Shown here in pieces: positions 12,858-23,661 of a stretch of DNA of 64,000 nucleotides. The notes under the pieces are model-generated. The model ran no database searches. It was not told the origin of the DNA and saw only the letters and a program-made list of their open reading frames with translations. This DNA is from Populus alba. Lineage: Eukaryota > Streptophyta > Magnoliopsida > Malpighiales > Salicaceae. The DNA lies in the NCBI RefSeq assembly GCF_005239225.2, contig NC_133289.1, positions 10,919,501 to 10,983,500 on the forward strand, read 5' to 3'. A program made the position numbers and the translations under genes. The number at the start of each line of letters is the position of its first letter. Positions within the stretch are counted from its first letter, which is position 1.

Positions 12858-14966
12858 ATGTTTAGAAGAATTGAGCCCCAAGAGAGTTTTCGAATAAGGC
12901 ACTCAAAGACCGGTAAAGATCACAAGAATAATCATTATGGACAAGATCACTCTGAGCGACACCAATATGGCCATCATTTAGGTTACTCAAAACACGATGA
13001 CTTTGATGAGCGAGTCTTGAGTCCTAACAAAATAGAAGCCCCCACTTTTGATGGTCGTCATGACCCTTGGATATTTGATATGTGGATTCGTGATATGGAT
13101 CAATTCTTTGAGTGGCATAATTTGTCTGATAATAAGAGAGTTAGATTTGCTAAGATGAAACTCATTGATAAAGCCAAAATTTATTGGAGAGATGTTGAGG
13201 ATTGTTTAGAGATGAGAGGTAAACCTCCTATAACTGATTGGATCAAAATGAAACAAAAACTTCAGGAAAAGTACATACCCCAGTCTTATAGGAGTAAACT
13301 CTTAGACCAATGGAACAATCTAAGACAGGGGAACAAGTCTATCAATGAGTATATAACGCAGTTTAACGATTACATGATTAGATGTGCCATAAGAGAGAAT
13401 GAAGCCATAACTTTGCGTAGATTTTGTAAAGGCTTAAATGATGATCTTAGAAGAGAAGTTGTATTTCAAGGTGTATCTACCCTTAACCAAGCTTATACCT
13501 TAGTTAAAGACTACAAGTTGGTCACAAAGAATCAGTGGAAGAATCATCAAGACTCTTATAGTATCCCTACTAGGTCCCAATTCAGAAGTAGTAATTCTTT
13601 CTTAGGTGCTCCACCCCACAGACCTAATCCTAGTAGCGCCCAACTTTGTAAGAAAGATAGAGGCAAACAAGTTGTCAATGAAGTGTCCAAGGTGAGTTCA
13701 AAGGTTAAGTGTATTAATTGTTTGGGTTTTGGTCATATCTCTTTAGATTGCACCTCGAAACCCTTAGTCGTCCAAAAATATAAGGATATAGGTAAAGAGG
13801 AATATTGTAGTGTTGAAGTATATGAACCTAATCTTGAGGATTTTAGTGACCTAGATGATGAGGATATGCAAGAAGAGGGACCCAACACAATGAGTCCCAA
13901 TGAGCTTGAGAATGAGGTTAAGAAAGAGTCTGATATGTCTGCTTTAATGGTAGAGGAAGTTTTAGGAAACTCTTCAGTGGAATCGCCTATAGAGATAGGT
14001 ATGGTCTTAAAAGAGTCTTATGATATTAGTTCTCTTAAATCACTTGATTCCTTATCCCACATGCTTGGTGTCCAGCACATCATAAGTTTAGAGCAACATG
14101 TTGAACTTTTTGACCCCTTACCTCATGTACGTGATGACAAAGATAAAGATAATCCTAGTTTACTTGATTGTGTCCATATCATATCTACACAGGTTTCAAA
14201 TAATGTTTGTCTCATTCCATGCCCTCAATCATTTAGTGTTCATAGTTACAAACATGAGAAGCCTATAGAACACTTTTCCATATCTCCTCACGATAGGATG
14301 TCTAAGTCAGCCGAGTCGTTACCATGTAGGATTCATAATTTGCATATTGAGATCATGAAACAAATTCAAGCAAGTAATGAACAATACAAATTTCAAGCTG
14401 ATTTACTTAAGTATCATGATGCACTTAATGTTGGAGATTATTTCATGATACAGATTAGACCTGAACGGTGTCCTTTGGAAACCGAGCATAAATTGCAAGT
14501 AAGTAGTGCTAGACCATTCAAAGTGTTGCAAATGATTGAATCAAATACTTATGTCATTAAATTGCCATTAAACTTTGATATTAGCTCTACTTTGAACATG
14601 AAAGACCTCAGTATTTATAAAATACAACCCATCCCTGATTCTCCTTTTGATACCCCTACCTCATTATCCATATCTTTGGCACAAAAGGAACATATTAATG
14701 CTACTTTGAATGCACAAGTTGTTTTTACCAGGGATGGTGAACTTCAGCAAATCCCAGTATATGAATTCGACGACCAGATTCAGACTATACTTGGATTATC
14801 AGAGGAGCATCACAACAGCTTGATCCTTGTCATTGAGAGCATTATCGGAGCTGTCTTGACCTATACTCGACGGGGTCGAGTTCTTCCAACCCCGGGAGAA
14901 TTGATGGGGACACCGAACCGGAAATATTATTTACGCACGCGCATGATCATAGACGATGGAGGATAG
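12858..14966 (+). CDS. Gag fused to integrase C-terminal tail
   Basis: One open frame of 702 aa from the ATG at 12858; the upstream in-frame GTG at 12849 is not needed. Residues about 65-217 form a Retrotrans_gag domain (WIFDMWIRDMDQFF, then KLIDKAKIYW, then a FCKGLNDDLRREV helix region). A CCHC zinc knuckle C-x2-C-x4-H-x4-C lies at about residues 285-298 and should bind RNA in the capsid. An acidic linker follows. Residues about 490-600 match the end of a Ty3/gypsy integrase: an AESLPCRIHNLHIEI helix, a GDYFMIQIRPERCP motif, then PFKVLQMIESNTYVIKLP and an SSTLNMKDLS motif. Everything between Gag and this tail is missing without breaking the frame. The ORF ends 65 bp inside the 3' LTR. The intact frame suggests recent activity or selection. 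Confidence 0.85.
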   Translation: MFRRIEPQESFRIRHSKTGKDHKNNHYGQDHSERHQYGHHLGYSKHDDFDERVLSPNKIEAPTFDGRHDPWIFDMWIRDMDQFFEWHNLSDNKRVRFAKMKLIDKAKIYWRDVEDCLEMRGKPPITDWIKMKQKLQEKYIPQSYRSKLLDQWNNLRQGNKSINEYITQFNDYMIRCAIRENEAITLRRFCKGLNDDLRREVVFQGVSTLNQAYTLVKDYKLVTKNQWKNHQDSYSIPTRSQFRSSNSFLGAPPHRPNPSSAQLCKKDRGKQVVNEVSKVSSKVKCINCLGFGHISLDCTSKPLVVQKYKDIGKEEYCSVEVYEPNLEDFSDLDDEDMQEEGPNTMSPNELENEVKKESDMSALMVEEVLGNSSVESPIEIGMVLKESYDISSLKSLDSLSHMLGVQHIISLEQHVELFDPLPHVRDDKDKDNPSLLDCVHIISTQVSNNVCLIPCPQSFSVHSYKHEKPIEHFSISPHDRMSKSAESLPCRIHNLHIEIMKQIQASNEQYKFQADLLKYHDALNVGDYFMIQIRPERCPLETEHKLQVSSARPFKVLQMIESNTYVIKLPLNFDISSTLNMKDLSIYKIQPIPDSPFDTPTSLSISLAQKEHINATLNAQVVFTRDGELQQIPVYEFDDQIQTILGLSEEHHNSLILVIESIIGAVLTYTRRGRVLPTPGELMGTPNRKYYLRTRMIIDDGG

Positions 14967-15325
14967 CCCAAACCATTGAGAAATTGGGCTTTAACTTATG
15001 TTTTTGGGTTTAATTTATATGGACTTTCAGTTGAGTTTTATTAATTTAGCTTTATTTGTTGGGCTTGATTTAATTAATGTTGGATATTTTATTTAATGGG
15101 CCATAAGCCCAATTGCTTATTGAAGTTAGGGTTTTAGTATAAATACCCTACTTTTCTAAATGTTAAGGGACTTTGAATGATTAATGAAAATTTGCAAGTT
15201 TTACATCCATCCAATCCCCCTCTCTTTCTCTTCTCAAGCTTCTTTCTTTTTTCTCTAACTTCTTTCTTTTTCTAAAGCTTCTTTTTTTTCTTGTTTTAAT
15301 TCTTTTTATTTGTTGTCCCGCGTCA
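14902..15325 (+). repeat. 3' LTR, possible promoter for LOG2-like copy A
   Basis: 424 bp. The TATA box TATAAATA at 15138-15145 lies about 400 bp upstream of the ATG of LOG2-like copy A in the same orientation, so this LTR could start transcripts into the gene. All six differences from the 5' LTR read as C-to-T or G-to-A on this copy, clustered in its last 130 bp. Confidence 0.9.
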
Positions 15326-15370
15326 ATTTCCTTCCTCACCGAAAACTTTCCCTTCGTTTCCTTCCTTTCT

Positions 15371-15400
15371 ATGATTGCCATTAAAACAAAAATAAAATAA
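15371..15400 (+). other. Nine-codon uORF in copy A leader
   Basis: An ATG at 15371 is followed by an in-frame TAA at 15398-15400. The matching ATG in copy B (28448) opens a frame that overlaps the main start, because B reads CAA where A reads TAA. The short version in A would be less inhibitory if transcribed. Confidence 0.55.
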
Positions 15401-15543
15401 AAAACAGAACCGTTGTAGGTTCCAGATCCGCTTCTGTCAGTTACAGCTAAACAAAGCTACTGGATAATTCTCTCACCTGTTTTTTTAGCAAACTGTGAAC
15501 CTAAAAAAGACAGAAACAGTCCAGCCCAACCCAAAACTTCATC

Positions 15544-18500
15544 ATGGCCAACATCAGCAGCAGAAACAACGTGGCGGTTACTATAAGGAATGATGTTAAT
15601 TTGAAGAAGGAGAGTTTGAGGATTGAACCGGACGAGGAGAGTCCAGGGATCTATCTTGTTACATTCACGTTTGATGCTTCTGTTGCTGGAAGGTAAAGGT
15701 TAAAGCTTTGTTTTAAAATTTGTTTTTATTTTGATGCTGTGTTTTTGTTATTGCATGTGTAGAAAGATTTTTTTTTTAAAGGTTTTTTCCGTCATTGTTT
15801 GATAGCAGTACTGGATTTTGATTGTTGAAGGAGCTTGTTCTTTGTAAAGTAATTTGACTTTGAAAGTTTTTGACTTGAGAGAATTTTGAATGAGTATTTA
15901 TATAAAATCTTGATTGTTGACTCCTTGGTTTAACTTCTTGCTAGTAGGTCAGTGGATGATTTACAAATAATTTCATTTTACATGGTTTGATCACTACTTG
16001 GTGATAATCATCTTGATATGCTGCCAATATTCGAAAATTGTATTTTTTAGCTATCATTGTTGAGGATTGTTCTCGGAGTGAATCCACTTTTATAGATGTA
16101 CGAGTGTCAAAGTTACTCCTTGGATAGAAAGGTAGAAAGCAAGAGCTAACTTGACGTTCTAATTAGGGATTACATTAGAATTTTGTGTTTAGCATACCTG
16201 GAGTTTTGTATGGTGATTTGACAGCTTGAAGGAAATGGTTTAACTGCCCGAAGGCGAAACCTATCCTTTTGTGTAGTGAAGATTGATTTGGTAGAATATA
16301 TTTATTTTCGGGCAAGTTATGGATTCATGGGTATTTCAGAGGATTTTCCTAATCAGAGATCCTTGGGCCTGCTTAAGACATCTAATCTTGTCTTAGAAAT
16401 TGGGATTGTTAACAAAATTGACGAGATGATGAATCTGGGGTTATTTCTGAATGACTCTTCAGTGAAGAGACCATAGGAACGGGTGTTTAGTTAGGTTTCT
16501 CAGCTTGTGCTATGTTTTAAAGACTATGGCATTCTGTTCTTAATGGGATTTTATCATGACTGATAAATGGAATGGTTTTTTGTTCTTGCAGTCCAATTAC
16601 ATAGGGGTCATTCTTGGTGGAATGTTAAAATAGACACGCATCTGTGAAGTTTGGGGTTTGAATCTTGAGAGCACCACTCCTATCTCATGCAATAAGGTTC
16701 AAGGGCTGGGAAGCTTGTAAACTCCCTCATTTTGCCCTCTTCAGTGGTATGCTGTAATTGGATAGTGGACCTTTTATTTTTGAGTTGTGTCCTCATAAAA
16801 AAATAAAAATAAAAAAGAAATTTGTCGCCCTTCAAGTGCTCATAATCATTATGGAAAATCAAGCTTGGAGCCCAAAAATGCAATTTTTATCAATTGGATG
16901 TCATTCATAAGAGTTTCAATCGCTTGAATCGAGTGAAAGACACTATCATTTTCAGTACATGTCACTTTCTTAGCTGGAAACTATGGTGTTCTGTAAAAGG
17001 AAATGATAGTAAATGTAGATCATTTGTCCTAATCATGTCAATTTCTATCACAAAATAATACTCTGTGAAAAAGTCTGGCTAACAATCTCATAATCATCGT
17101 TCAGCATCTAGCTTAGTAACTCATAAACAAAGGGAATGGTAAATGATTGTAGAATGATGAACTGTTTTTTTTTTTTTTACTTCCATGCATTTGACTTTGC
17201 TCGGGAGTGTTTCCTAATTGCTACTGTCGGTATCATCATTGATCTTTTTGATGTATTGTGGATGCTTTCTTGGTACTTTCTTTTGCAAGACATGCATAAA
17301 TTCTGATCCACTCTGAGTTTATTGAATTCATATAAGCTTCGTGTTCAGTCATAGAAATTGGTTTTAATCTCGGTTTATATGCATTTCAGCTGAATGTCTG
17401 AATTATTTTTTCCTCTGTTGCATTTCTTGTTATTGAACATCTGGTATTAATTTCTTGCAACACTCGGCATTTCTTTGATCTGCAAACAGCATCACTATTA
17501 TTTTCTTTGCAAAAGAAGGCGAGGATTGTATCCTGACACCAACAAAGGCAGACCTCCTTCCACCAGTAACAGTTAATTTCCAACAAGGTCTGGGCCAGAA
17601 GTTCAGACAGCCTTCTGGGACAGGGATTGATTTCACCTTGTTTGAGGAGGAAGAGTTGGTAAATGAGGGTGAGATGGATGCCTATCCTCTAGTAGTAAAA
17701 GCAGAGGCATCCCCTGCTAATCAAAAGGGAACAGAAGGAAACCAAATGTCTGGAGCAGAGGCATCCCCTGCTAATCAAAAGGGAACAGAAGGAAACCAAA
17801 TGTCTGGAGCTATGGACTCTCACATAACACATGCAGTGTTCGAGGAGGAGAAAGGTGAGTACCAAGTAAGGGTGATGAAGCAGATCCTCTGGGTGAATGG
17901 GATGAGATATGAGCTTCAGGAGATATACGGGATTGGAAATGCAAATGACCCACGCGAAGAATGTGTCATTTGCCTGTCAAAACCACGGGACACTACCGTT
18001 CTTCCTTGCCGGCACATGGTAAGCCCTATTTTCTTTATTTTTCTTTTGCCTCTCTTTCTCTCTCATTTTTACTTTTTCACTGGGCTGGGGTAGTTTAGAT
18101 CATGAAGGGGAAGAAACAAGGAAGTGATGCTCTTTACTCACTGTTCATATTTTAGGAATTTTTTTTCAAGCAAGGACTATTTATCATGGTGAAAAATCAT
18201 TCTGGTAAGTTGTGAAGGAAGGCTACAGAAAACGGTTTCCTTGAACGTATATCGCAACGGGCATGAGCATGACACTTTTCCTGCTGTTTCGTGTCTATAT
18301 CCAATGCAATTGCAAAAATGCTGCATTAAAAGAGTCTTGTGAATTCCATGTGAAGGTTCAAGGCTGAACTGTCTGGAATGTTGTGGACTACTGCCAGTGC
18401 ATTAACAATGTAACCATGGTGATTATAGACATGCTTCGACATGAATTTCCATTTAAGTGGTTATTTAAGTAATCTGATTTTAGAAATCCAGTCGATATCT

Positions 18501-18702
18501 GTTGGTGACACATTAGCCTAGTGTCTTTTTGCTTTTGCTTTCTTTCTTTGTTTTTTTTTCACCCTTCTCTTCTCCCACGTTGCAGTGTATGTGCAGTGGA
18601 TGTGCAAAGGTTTTGAGGTTCCAAACGAACAGATGCCCCATCTGCAGGCAACCAGTTGACAGGCTCCTAGAGATAAAGGTCAACAATGGGCCTGATGAGT
18701 GA
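15544..18702 (+). CDS. LOG2: LOG2-like RING-HC E3 ligase, N-terminally deleted copy A
   Basis: Exons 15544-15692, 17490-18018, 18586-18702 (GT-AG introns) give 264 aa. The family (Arabidopsis LOG2/LUL) ubiquitinates targets such as the amino-acid export regulator GDU1 at the membrane. The RING-HC domain is complete (about residues 208-246: CVIC, CRHMCMCSGC, CPIC), as is most of the DAR2 region before it. Compared with copy B it lacks 104 codons of exon 1 (the proline-rich linker), reads MANISS instead of MGNISS, has a 54-bp in-frame tandem duplication in exon 2, and lacks the SVDGDVD stretch before the RING. A retrotransposon occupies its 5' UTR. The frame is open, so it may make a soluble, altered ligase, or it may be a young pseudogene. 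Confidence 0.85.
17704..17811 (+). repeat. 54-bp in-frame tandem duplication in exon 2
   Basis: Two consecutive identical 54-bp units encode [18 protein letters not shown] twice. Copy B has a single unit at the same place (around 31106). The duplication adds 18 residues to the linker between the DAR2 and RING regions and keeps the frame. Confidence 0.95.
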
Positions 18703-19113
18703 CTAAACAGGTGCTGCTGCCACTTGTATGTGGATAGTAGTTTGCCGGTCTTATTTCCCTTTCAAATCCCCTGCTTCTGTAATAATCAAACGGGAAAATA
18801 TGCAAGTGGCAAGGTTAAAATACTGGCATTGTGCCAAACATGCAAGCCAACGCCATCAGCCAGCATTTGGAAGTCCTTGGTGGCAATTTCTTTGAACTAT
18901 TAAGAATTCGAAATATAGAATATGTTTGGTTTCTCAACACTACTGGGTTTGGAATGTCTTCATGATTCTCTACTTTTGAAAGGGGTAAAACAGAAGAAGA
19001 TGATTGTTGATGGAGGACGTGCTCGGTGATTTTCACAGATAGCATCTCCCAAGTGGGTTGCTGAGATGAGGTCATTATGGTCATCCGAGGATAGAGCATA
19101 AAAAAATTTAGAG

Positions 19114-20397
19114 TATATTTGATATTGTAATTGCTTGCTGTGGTTGTGGTTGTAGGTTTAAAAAACAGTTTAATAAAAAATATTTTTTGTGAGGATTGTT
19201 TTTAATTTTGAAGTGTTTGGTTAAAACTACGGTTGAAAAAAAATGGTTTATATATATTTGATTAATATGTTTTTTTGTATGAGGTTGATTATAAAACTAT
19301 TGAAAATGACATTTATATATATATGGAAAAATATTATTGTTTTAGAAGTATAATTATATAACAAAATAAATAATCATTGTACGTTAATAAAAGTTTTTCA
19401 TTGTTCCATCAAACTATTTGCAATTTCATCTCGTATAAAATATATATGTAAAGGCCGTTGTGATCATTAGCTAACATTAAATAGTTAAGTGAGGTACAAT
19501 ATCAAATAAAAAGTCATTTGAAATGAGATTAGGATTGTGATCATACTCGGAAAAAACCTTATCATCTTGTGATCGCCTTCTAATATAGTTATGTCGTGTC
19601 ATTGATGCAACTACAATTTAGTTGTGGTTTTTTAAAAAATAAATTTTAAAAAACATGTATTTGATTAAAAATATTATACAATAAATTTTTATATATAAAA
19701 TAAATTTTAAAAAAAAAAAAAACAGATCTATAAACATGTTCTATTTTTTACAAAATTAAAGTTTAAATGCAATTATATGTGAATTCAAAAAAAATATATA
19801 AATATAAATTTTTTAGGTGGACAAAGGCAGAAGTTATGATAATACTTTGGTAGTGTATGCAACTTTTGATCAACTTACAGAAAGAGAAAGACAGCCCCTT
19901 CTAGAATTACTGCCTCCATGCTTACACAAAAAAACAACTTCATCTCAACAGGCAACAAACTCTCTTTCTCTTGTGTTTTTTACAGAGCGATCCTTGTTCC
20001 TCAAGGATCAAGAGAGACACTAAGGTGTAGGACCCACCATAGAAGGATTTTCGGCATGATGGCCCTCGACACACCAGACTACCTAGTCCAACGGCCATTG
20101 TAAACCTTGAGTGCTGAAGTGTCTGTTCGTCAATCTTCATCCATATCATGTTTAACAAAGGGGAAGAGAACAGAGCTGTTAGCTCAGGCAAGAAAAGTTT
20201 TTAGTTACAAGAAAAAAAGTGTCAATAAGAGAAGAGCATAGAGCGAAAAGCAGATGTGAGTCGCTTTTCACAAGCTGAGATCCAACCTCAGTTTTTGTGT
20301 GAGAATCATGTCAAATAAAAATGTGATTTGAGATTAACAAACATCAAAGTCCTGTTTTTATTGTAAACCACAGCCGTAGCTACAGTGCCAAACGGGT
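19114..20397. mobile_element. hAT-like non-autonomous TIR element, unit A only
   Basis: About 1.28 kb, absent from unit B (empty site near 32455-32465). Flanks ATTTAGAG (19106-19113) and ACTTAGAG (20398-20405) are near-perfect 8-bp duplications. The ends are imperfect inverted repeats of about 30 bp sharing a GCTGTGGTT core. No transposase frame is present. The interior from 19817 to 20200 is less AT-rich with frames of 60-83 codons that match nothing I know; it may be captured sequence. Confidence 0.65.
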
Positions 20398-20405
20398 ACT
20401 TAGAG

Positions 20406-21772
20406 ATGTTAATCACCGCATGATTTGATTTAAAAATATATTAAAAAATAAAATTTAAAAAAATTATTTTGAAAAATATTTTATACTATAATTCTAATTA
20501 TCTTTTAAATTAAAACTTATTGGGACTCTTGATGAAGAGATAAATTATTATTGATTTGTATAATAATTTTATTTTATTTTTCAATATTGTATTTTTAAAG
20601 AATTAGGCTTTTAATGTGTTTAATATTGTGGTTTATGTTATTTTTTAAAAAATATTTTTTAATTTTTTTTTAAAAAAATTATTATTATTTACATAGCATA
20701 TTAAAATCTTCAAAGAAAATATAAAAAAATATGGATTTAATATTTTTCAAGTGAAAAATAATTTAAAAAAGTAAAAAATAATATAATATTAAATAAAATT
20801 TTAATTTATTTTTTATAAGATTATAATAATTTTAAAAAATTAACAGTTATTTTTATATAAAAAAAAAAAAACCTGTGGTGTCAGCGCTTTTTTAGAGAGT
20901 CTTCCCTTGCTTCCTGCAGCTATGATGAGATATGTTTATCAGATTGAGTCTATAATTAAAATATTTCTTGCCACAAAACTAAAATGATGATAAAAGGCTG
21001 TCCTAGCTCCTTGCTCGATTTTATCTGCGGCCATACTTGTTCTTCCTAGGAGATGAACGTCTATTTATTTTGATGTACGTCTATTTTTATGTTGTAAAAG
21101 TATTTTTATTTTTATTTTTTAAATTAGGTTTTTTATGTTTTCAGATATTTTAAGATGTTAATTTAACAATTACTTTTAAAAATAAAAAATATTATTTTAA
21201 TATATTTTTAAATAAAAAATATTTAAAAAAATAATTATTATGTGATAAATATATTGACTTTAAAGAACCCTTATTAAGTAAGACATTAAGAGATTGTTTG
21301 AAAATGTAGTTGTGATTATTTTTTAAAGTATTTTTCATATTAAAATGTATCAAAATGATATATTTTTTATTTTTAAAAAATTATTTTTGAAATTAATATA
21401 TTAAAATAATCTAAAATATATAAAAACAATTTAAAAAATACAAGTTGATCCATATTTTCAAACACTGTAAATAGATTGCATTTCTTGTAGAGGAAAAGAG
21501 TCACAATAGAAAATTTAGGTGCATTATAAAGGATACACAGTCCATCAAATCCCCTGCAGGAAAAAAAAACCTCCATTAATGAAGTACTAATCAGTTAACA
21601 TGTGCTAGCATTGCCACTGCATTTTTCAAATTTAATAAAAAAATTACTTGTAAATTAAAAAATTAATACATGTATTTAATAAAACAAAATAAAAATTACA
21701 TGTGTTGATAAATACAAAAAAAAAAAAAAAACAAAGTTATCAACACTAAACCAAGACTACATCATACCATTG

Positions 21773-21852
<80 letters not shown>

Positions 21853-22893
21853 TTAATCTCATGCTAGAAGCTCTTAATTTTTTATTTTTTAGTTATATTG
21901 TAATTGAATGATCTCTAGTAAAATGATATCTTAAATATAATCTTATCTATTTAATTATAACAAATTTTGATTAAAATTTAAGAAATTAAAAAAAATGAAG
22001 GACCATAGCAAAAAGCATTTATTAAGATAAAATATTGTTATAATCTTATTCGAAAACAAATTTAAAACTGAAAGACATTTAATGGAATAATATCCTACAT
22101 AATATTATAATTATTTTATTTCAATGATTATAATATAAAACACAAAAACAGTGGTTGAATCATAAGCTAATCTGTAAGGAAGAAAATATTTACAAGTGCT
22201 TTTAGTGTTTTTTCTTAACATCAAGAAATATTCTAGTTGTAAAATGAAAATTCCACATGTATTTAATAAAATAAAAAAGGAATTATTTTTTAGCCAATAA
22301 ATATTAAAAGAAAGTTCTTAACAATAAAAAAAAACTCAATCAAGAAATATATAATCATAGATTAAGATATATAATCTCATACTACAAAAAACAGTTAATT
22401 TTTTCTCATTTAATTATTTTTCAACAACTTATCTTCAAAACTAATAATTTATATCGTATTGTAACATAATGATATGCTAGTATAGCCTCTACTTCTCTTG
22501 TTAATTTTATTTTCCATGAAAAAAAACATTTTTGTTCTATTTACTTTATTTAATAAAAATAAAAAACAATACCCAAAAAATTCTAAATATTATAAATAAA
22601 TAAAAAAGGTATCTCTTTGATTAAAAGCCCTTCATCTTAAATCCCTAATATATTTTTCTATTCAATAAAATAATATCTCAAATAGATATTATTTAATATA
22701 TTTCAATTAAAATTGAAGACTCATTGGATTGTGTACTGGTTTTAAATTAAATAAATTAAATTTGATTTTATATGACCTAATTGACCTAATGAGTCAAAGT
22801 GCAGCCTGATCAAACACACTAAAAAAATATAAAGTTAAGTGCTATTGGGCCTGGTAAACCAAGTCAAACACTTAACTAATCAAGCAACAACCC
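20406..22893. other. AT-rich spacer of unit A
   Basis: This aligns with 32463-35411 in unit B. It contains several copies of the dispersed AT-rich repeat (20640-20860, 21100-21250, 21310-21440) and the AT/AG microsatellite. No gene is seen. Confidence 0.7.
21775..21849. repeat. (AT)n(AG)n microsatellite, unit A
   Basis: An AT run followed directly by an AG run, the same compound structure as at 34334-34407 in unit B, with different repeat counts. Confidence 0.9.
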
Positions 22894-23349
22894 ATAAACT
22901 TTTGACATAAAAGTCCAATGCAATCATGGTTGGACAACCTAGAAAGATCACGTTCTGAACTTGAATTTTACCTAGATAAGTCTTCTTATCACATGCAATG
23001 GATGACTTCAAATTCGGGTTCAAATCCATCTACTGTTCTGACCGTAAACAGCATCAATTCCTTCACTTATTTGCATTATCAATCCAAATACAAGTAGCCT
23101 AGCATCAAAAGAACCATTAAGGGCTTTTCTCATCTCCAAGTTTCAATTATAGGCAAATAAGCACCCTTGAACCAATTTCAAATTGATTGCTAATTTTTAA
23201 CTCTAACGTAACTTCAATCATTGCAATTTAATTCGTCAAGGCCTGTTGTAGTTGTTTCGCTCTCGCTCTTGTCATTGGACGATCTGAATCCTTTTGCATA
23301 TTAGATTCAGCTTTACGAGATGAATTATAATTCCCATGATGTACATCAT
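22894..23349 (-). mobile_element. Ty3/gypsy 3'-end fragment replacing part of a gene
   Basis: These 456 bp have no match in unit B, where 2.87 kb including most of the methyltransferase-like gene lies instead. The minus strand encodes RPMTRARAKQLQQAL followed by a degenerate tail. This resembles the conserved PMTRARAK motif after the integrase in many plant Ty3/gypsy polyproteins. It probably marks the site where a deletion was bridged by, or followed, a retroelement insertion. Confidence 0.55.
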
Positions 23350-23661
23350 AGAATCTATCATTTGCATACCCATTAGCTCTCTAGCAACATTAGTTGTCAC
23401 ATTCATATCGTCCTTGCAGTCAATTGTGCCCCAGATTGGCTTCAAAAATTGATTCTTTAACAAATTTGAGCCCATAAACATAAAGGGGAAATCACATTCA
23501 TTGTACCTCATAGAATCAAGCAACAACCTAGGATCAAACCCAGACAAGATCTGCAAAAAAGGAATGATGGAAATAGCCGTGGCAAGCATAAATGCTTGTA
23601 GAAGTACACGTCAGGCTATAGATCCAATAAGGATCTAGCATCTCAAGGCCTTCAAATTCAT
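23350..23661 (-). pseudogene. Truncated methyltransferase-like gene, unit A
   Basis: This matches codons 1-104 of the intact gene at 37218-38597. The ATG survives (23659-23661), but codon 9 is TAG (CAG in B) and a later arginine codon is TGA, both fitting C-to-T decay. The membrane anchor and the DCKDDMNVTTNVARELMG segment remain readable downstream. The methyltransferase and C-terminal domains are gone, replaced by the retroelement fragment to the left. It cannot make the family protein. Confidence 0.88.

Larger units (their letters stand above)
10968..15330 (+). mobile_element. Ty3/gypsy-type LTR retrotransposon, internally deleted
   Basis: A complete element lies at 10973-15325 between 5-bp target duplications ATTTC (10968-10972 and 15326-15330). 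The two 424-bp LTRs start TG and end CA. The primer-binding site is complementary to initiator tRNA-Met, and a short purine tract GGGAGAA (14894-14900) precedes the 3' LTR. A long GC-rich leader leads to one ORF. Protease, reverse transcriptase, RNase H and the integrase core are absent, so it must depend on enzymes supplied in trans. The empty site is preserved in unit B near 28405-28410, so insertion followed the duplication or affected only this copy. Confidence 0.95.

Noticed and set aside
23272..23589. 105-codon minus-strand frame taken as a gene
   Set aside because: It begins inside the methyltransferase-like pseudogene and ends in the joined retroelement fragment; it is a chance read-through.
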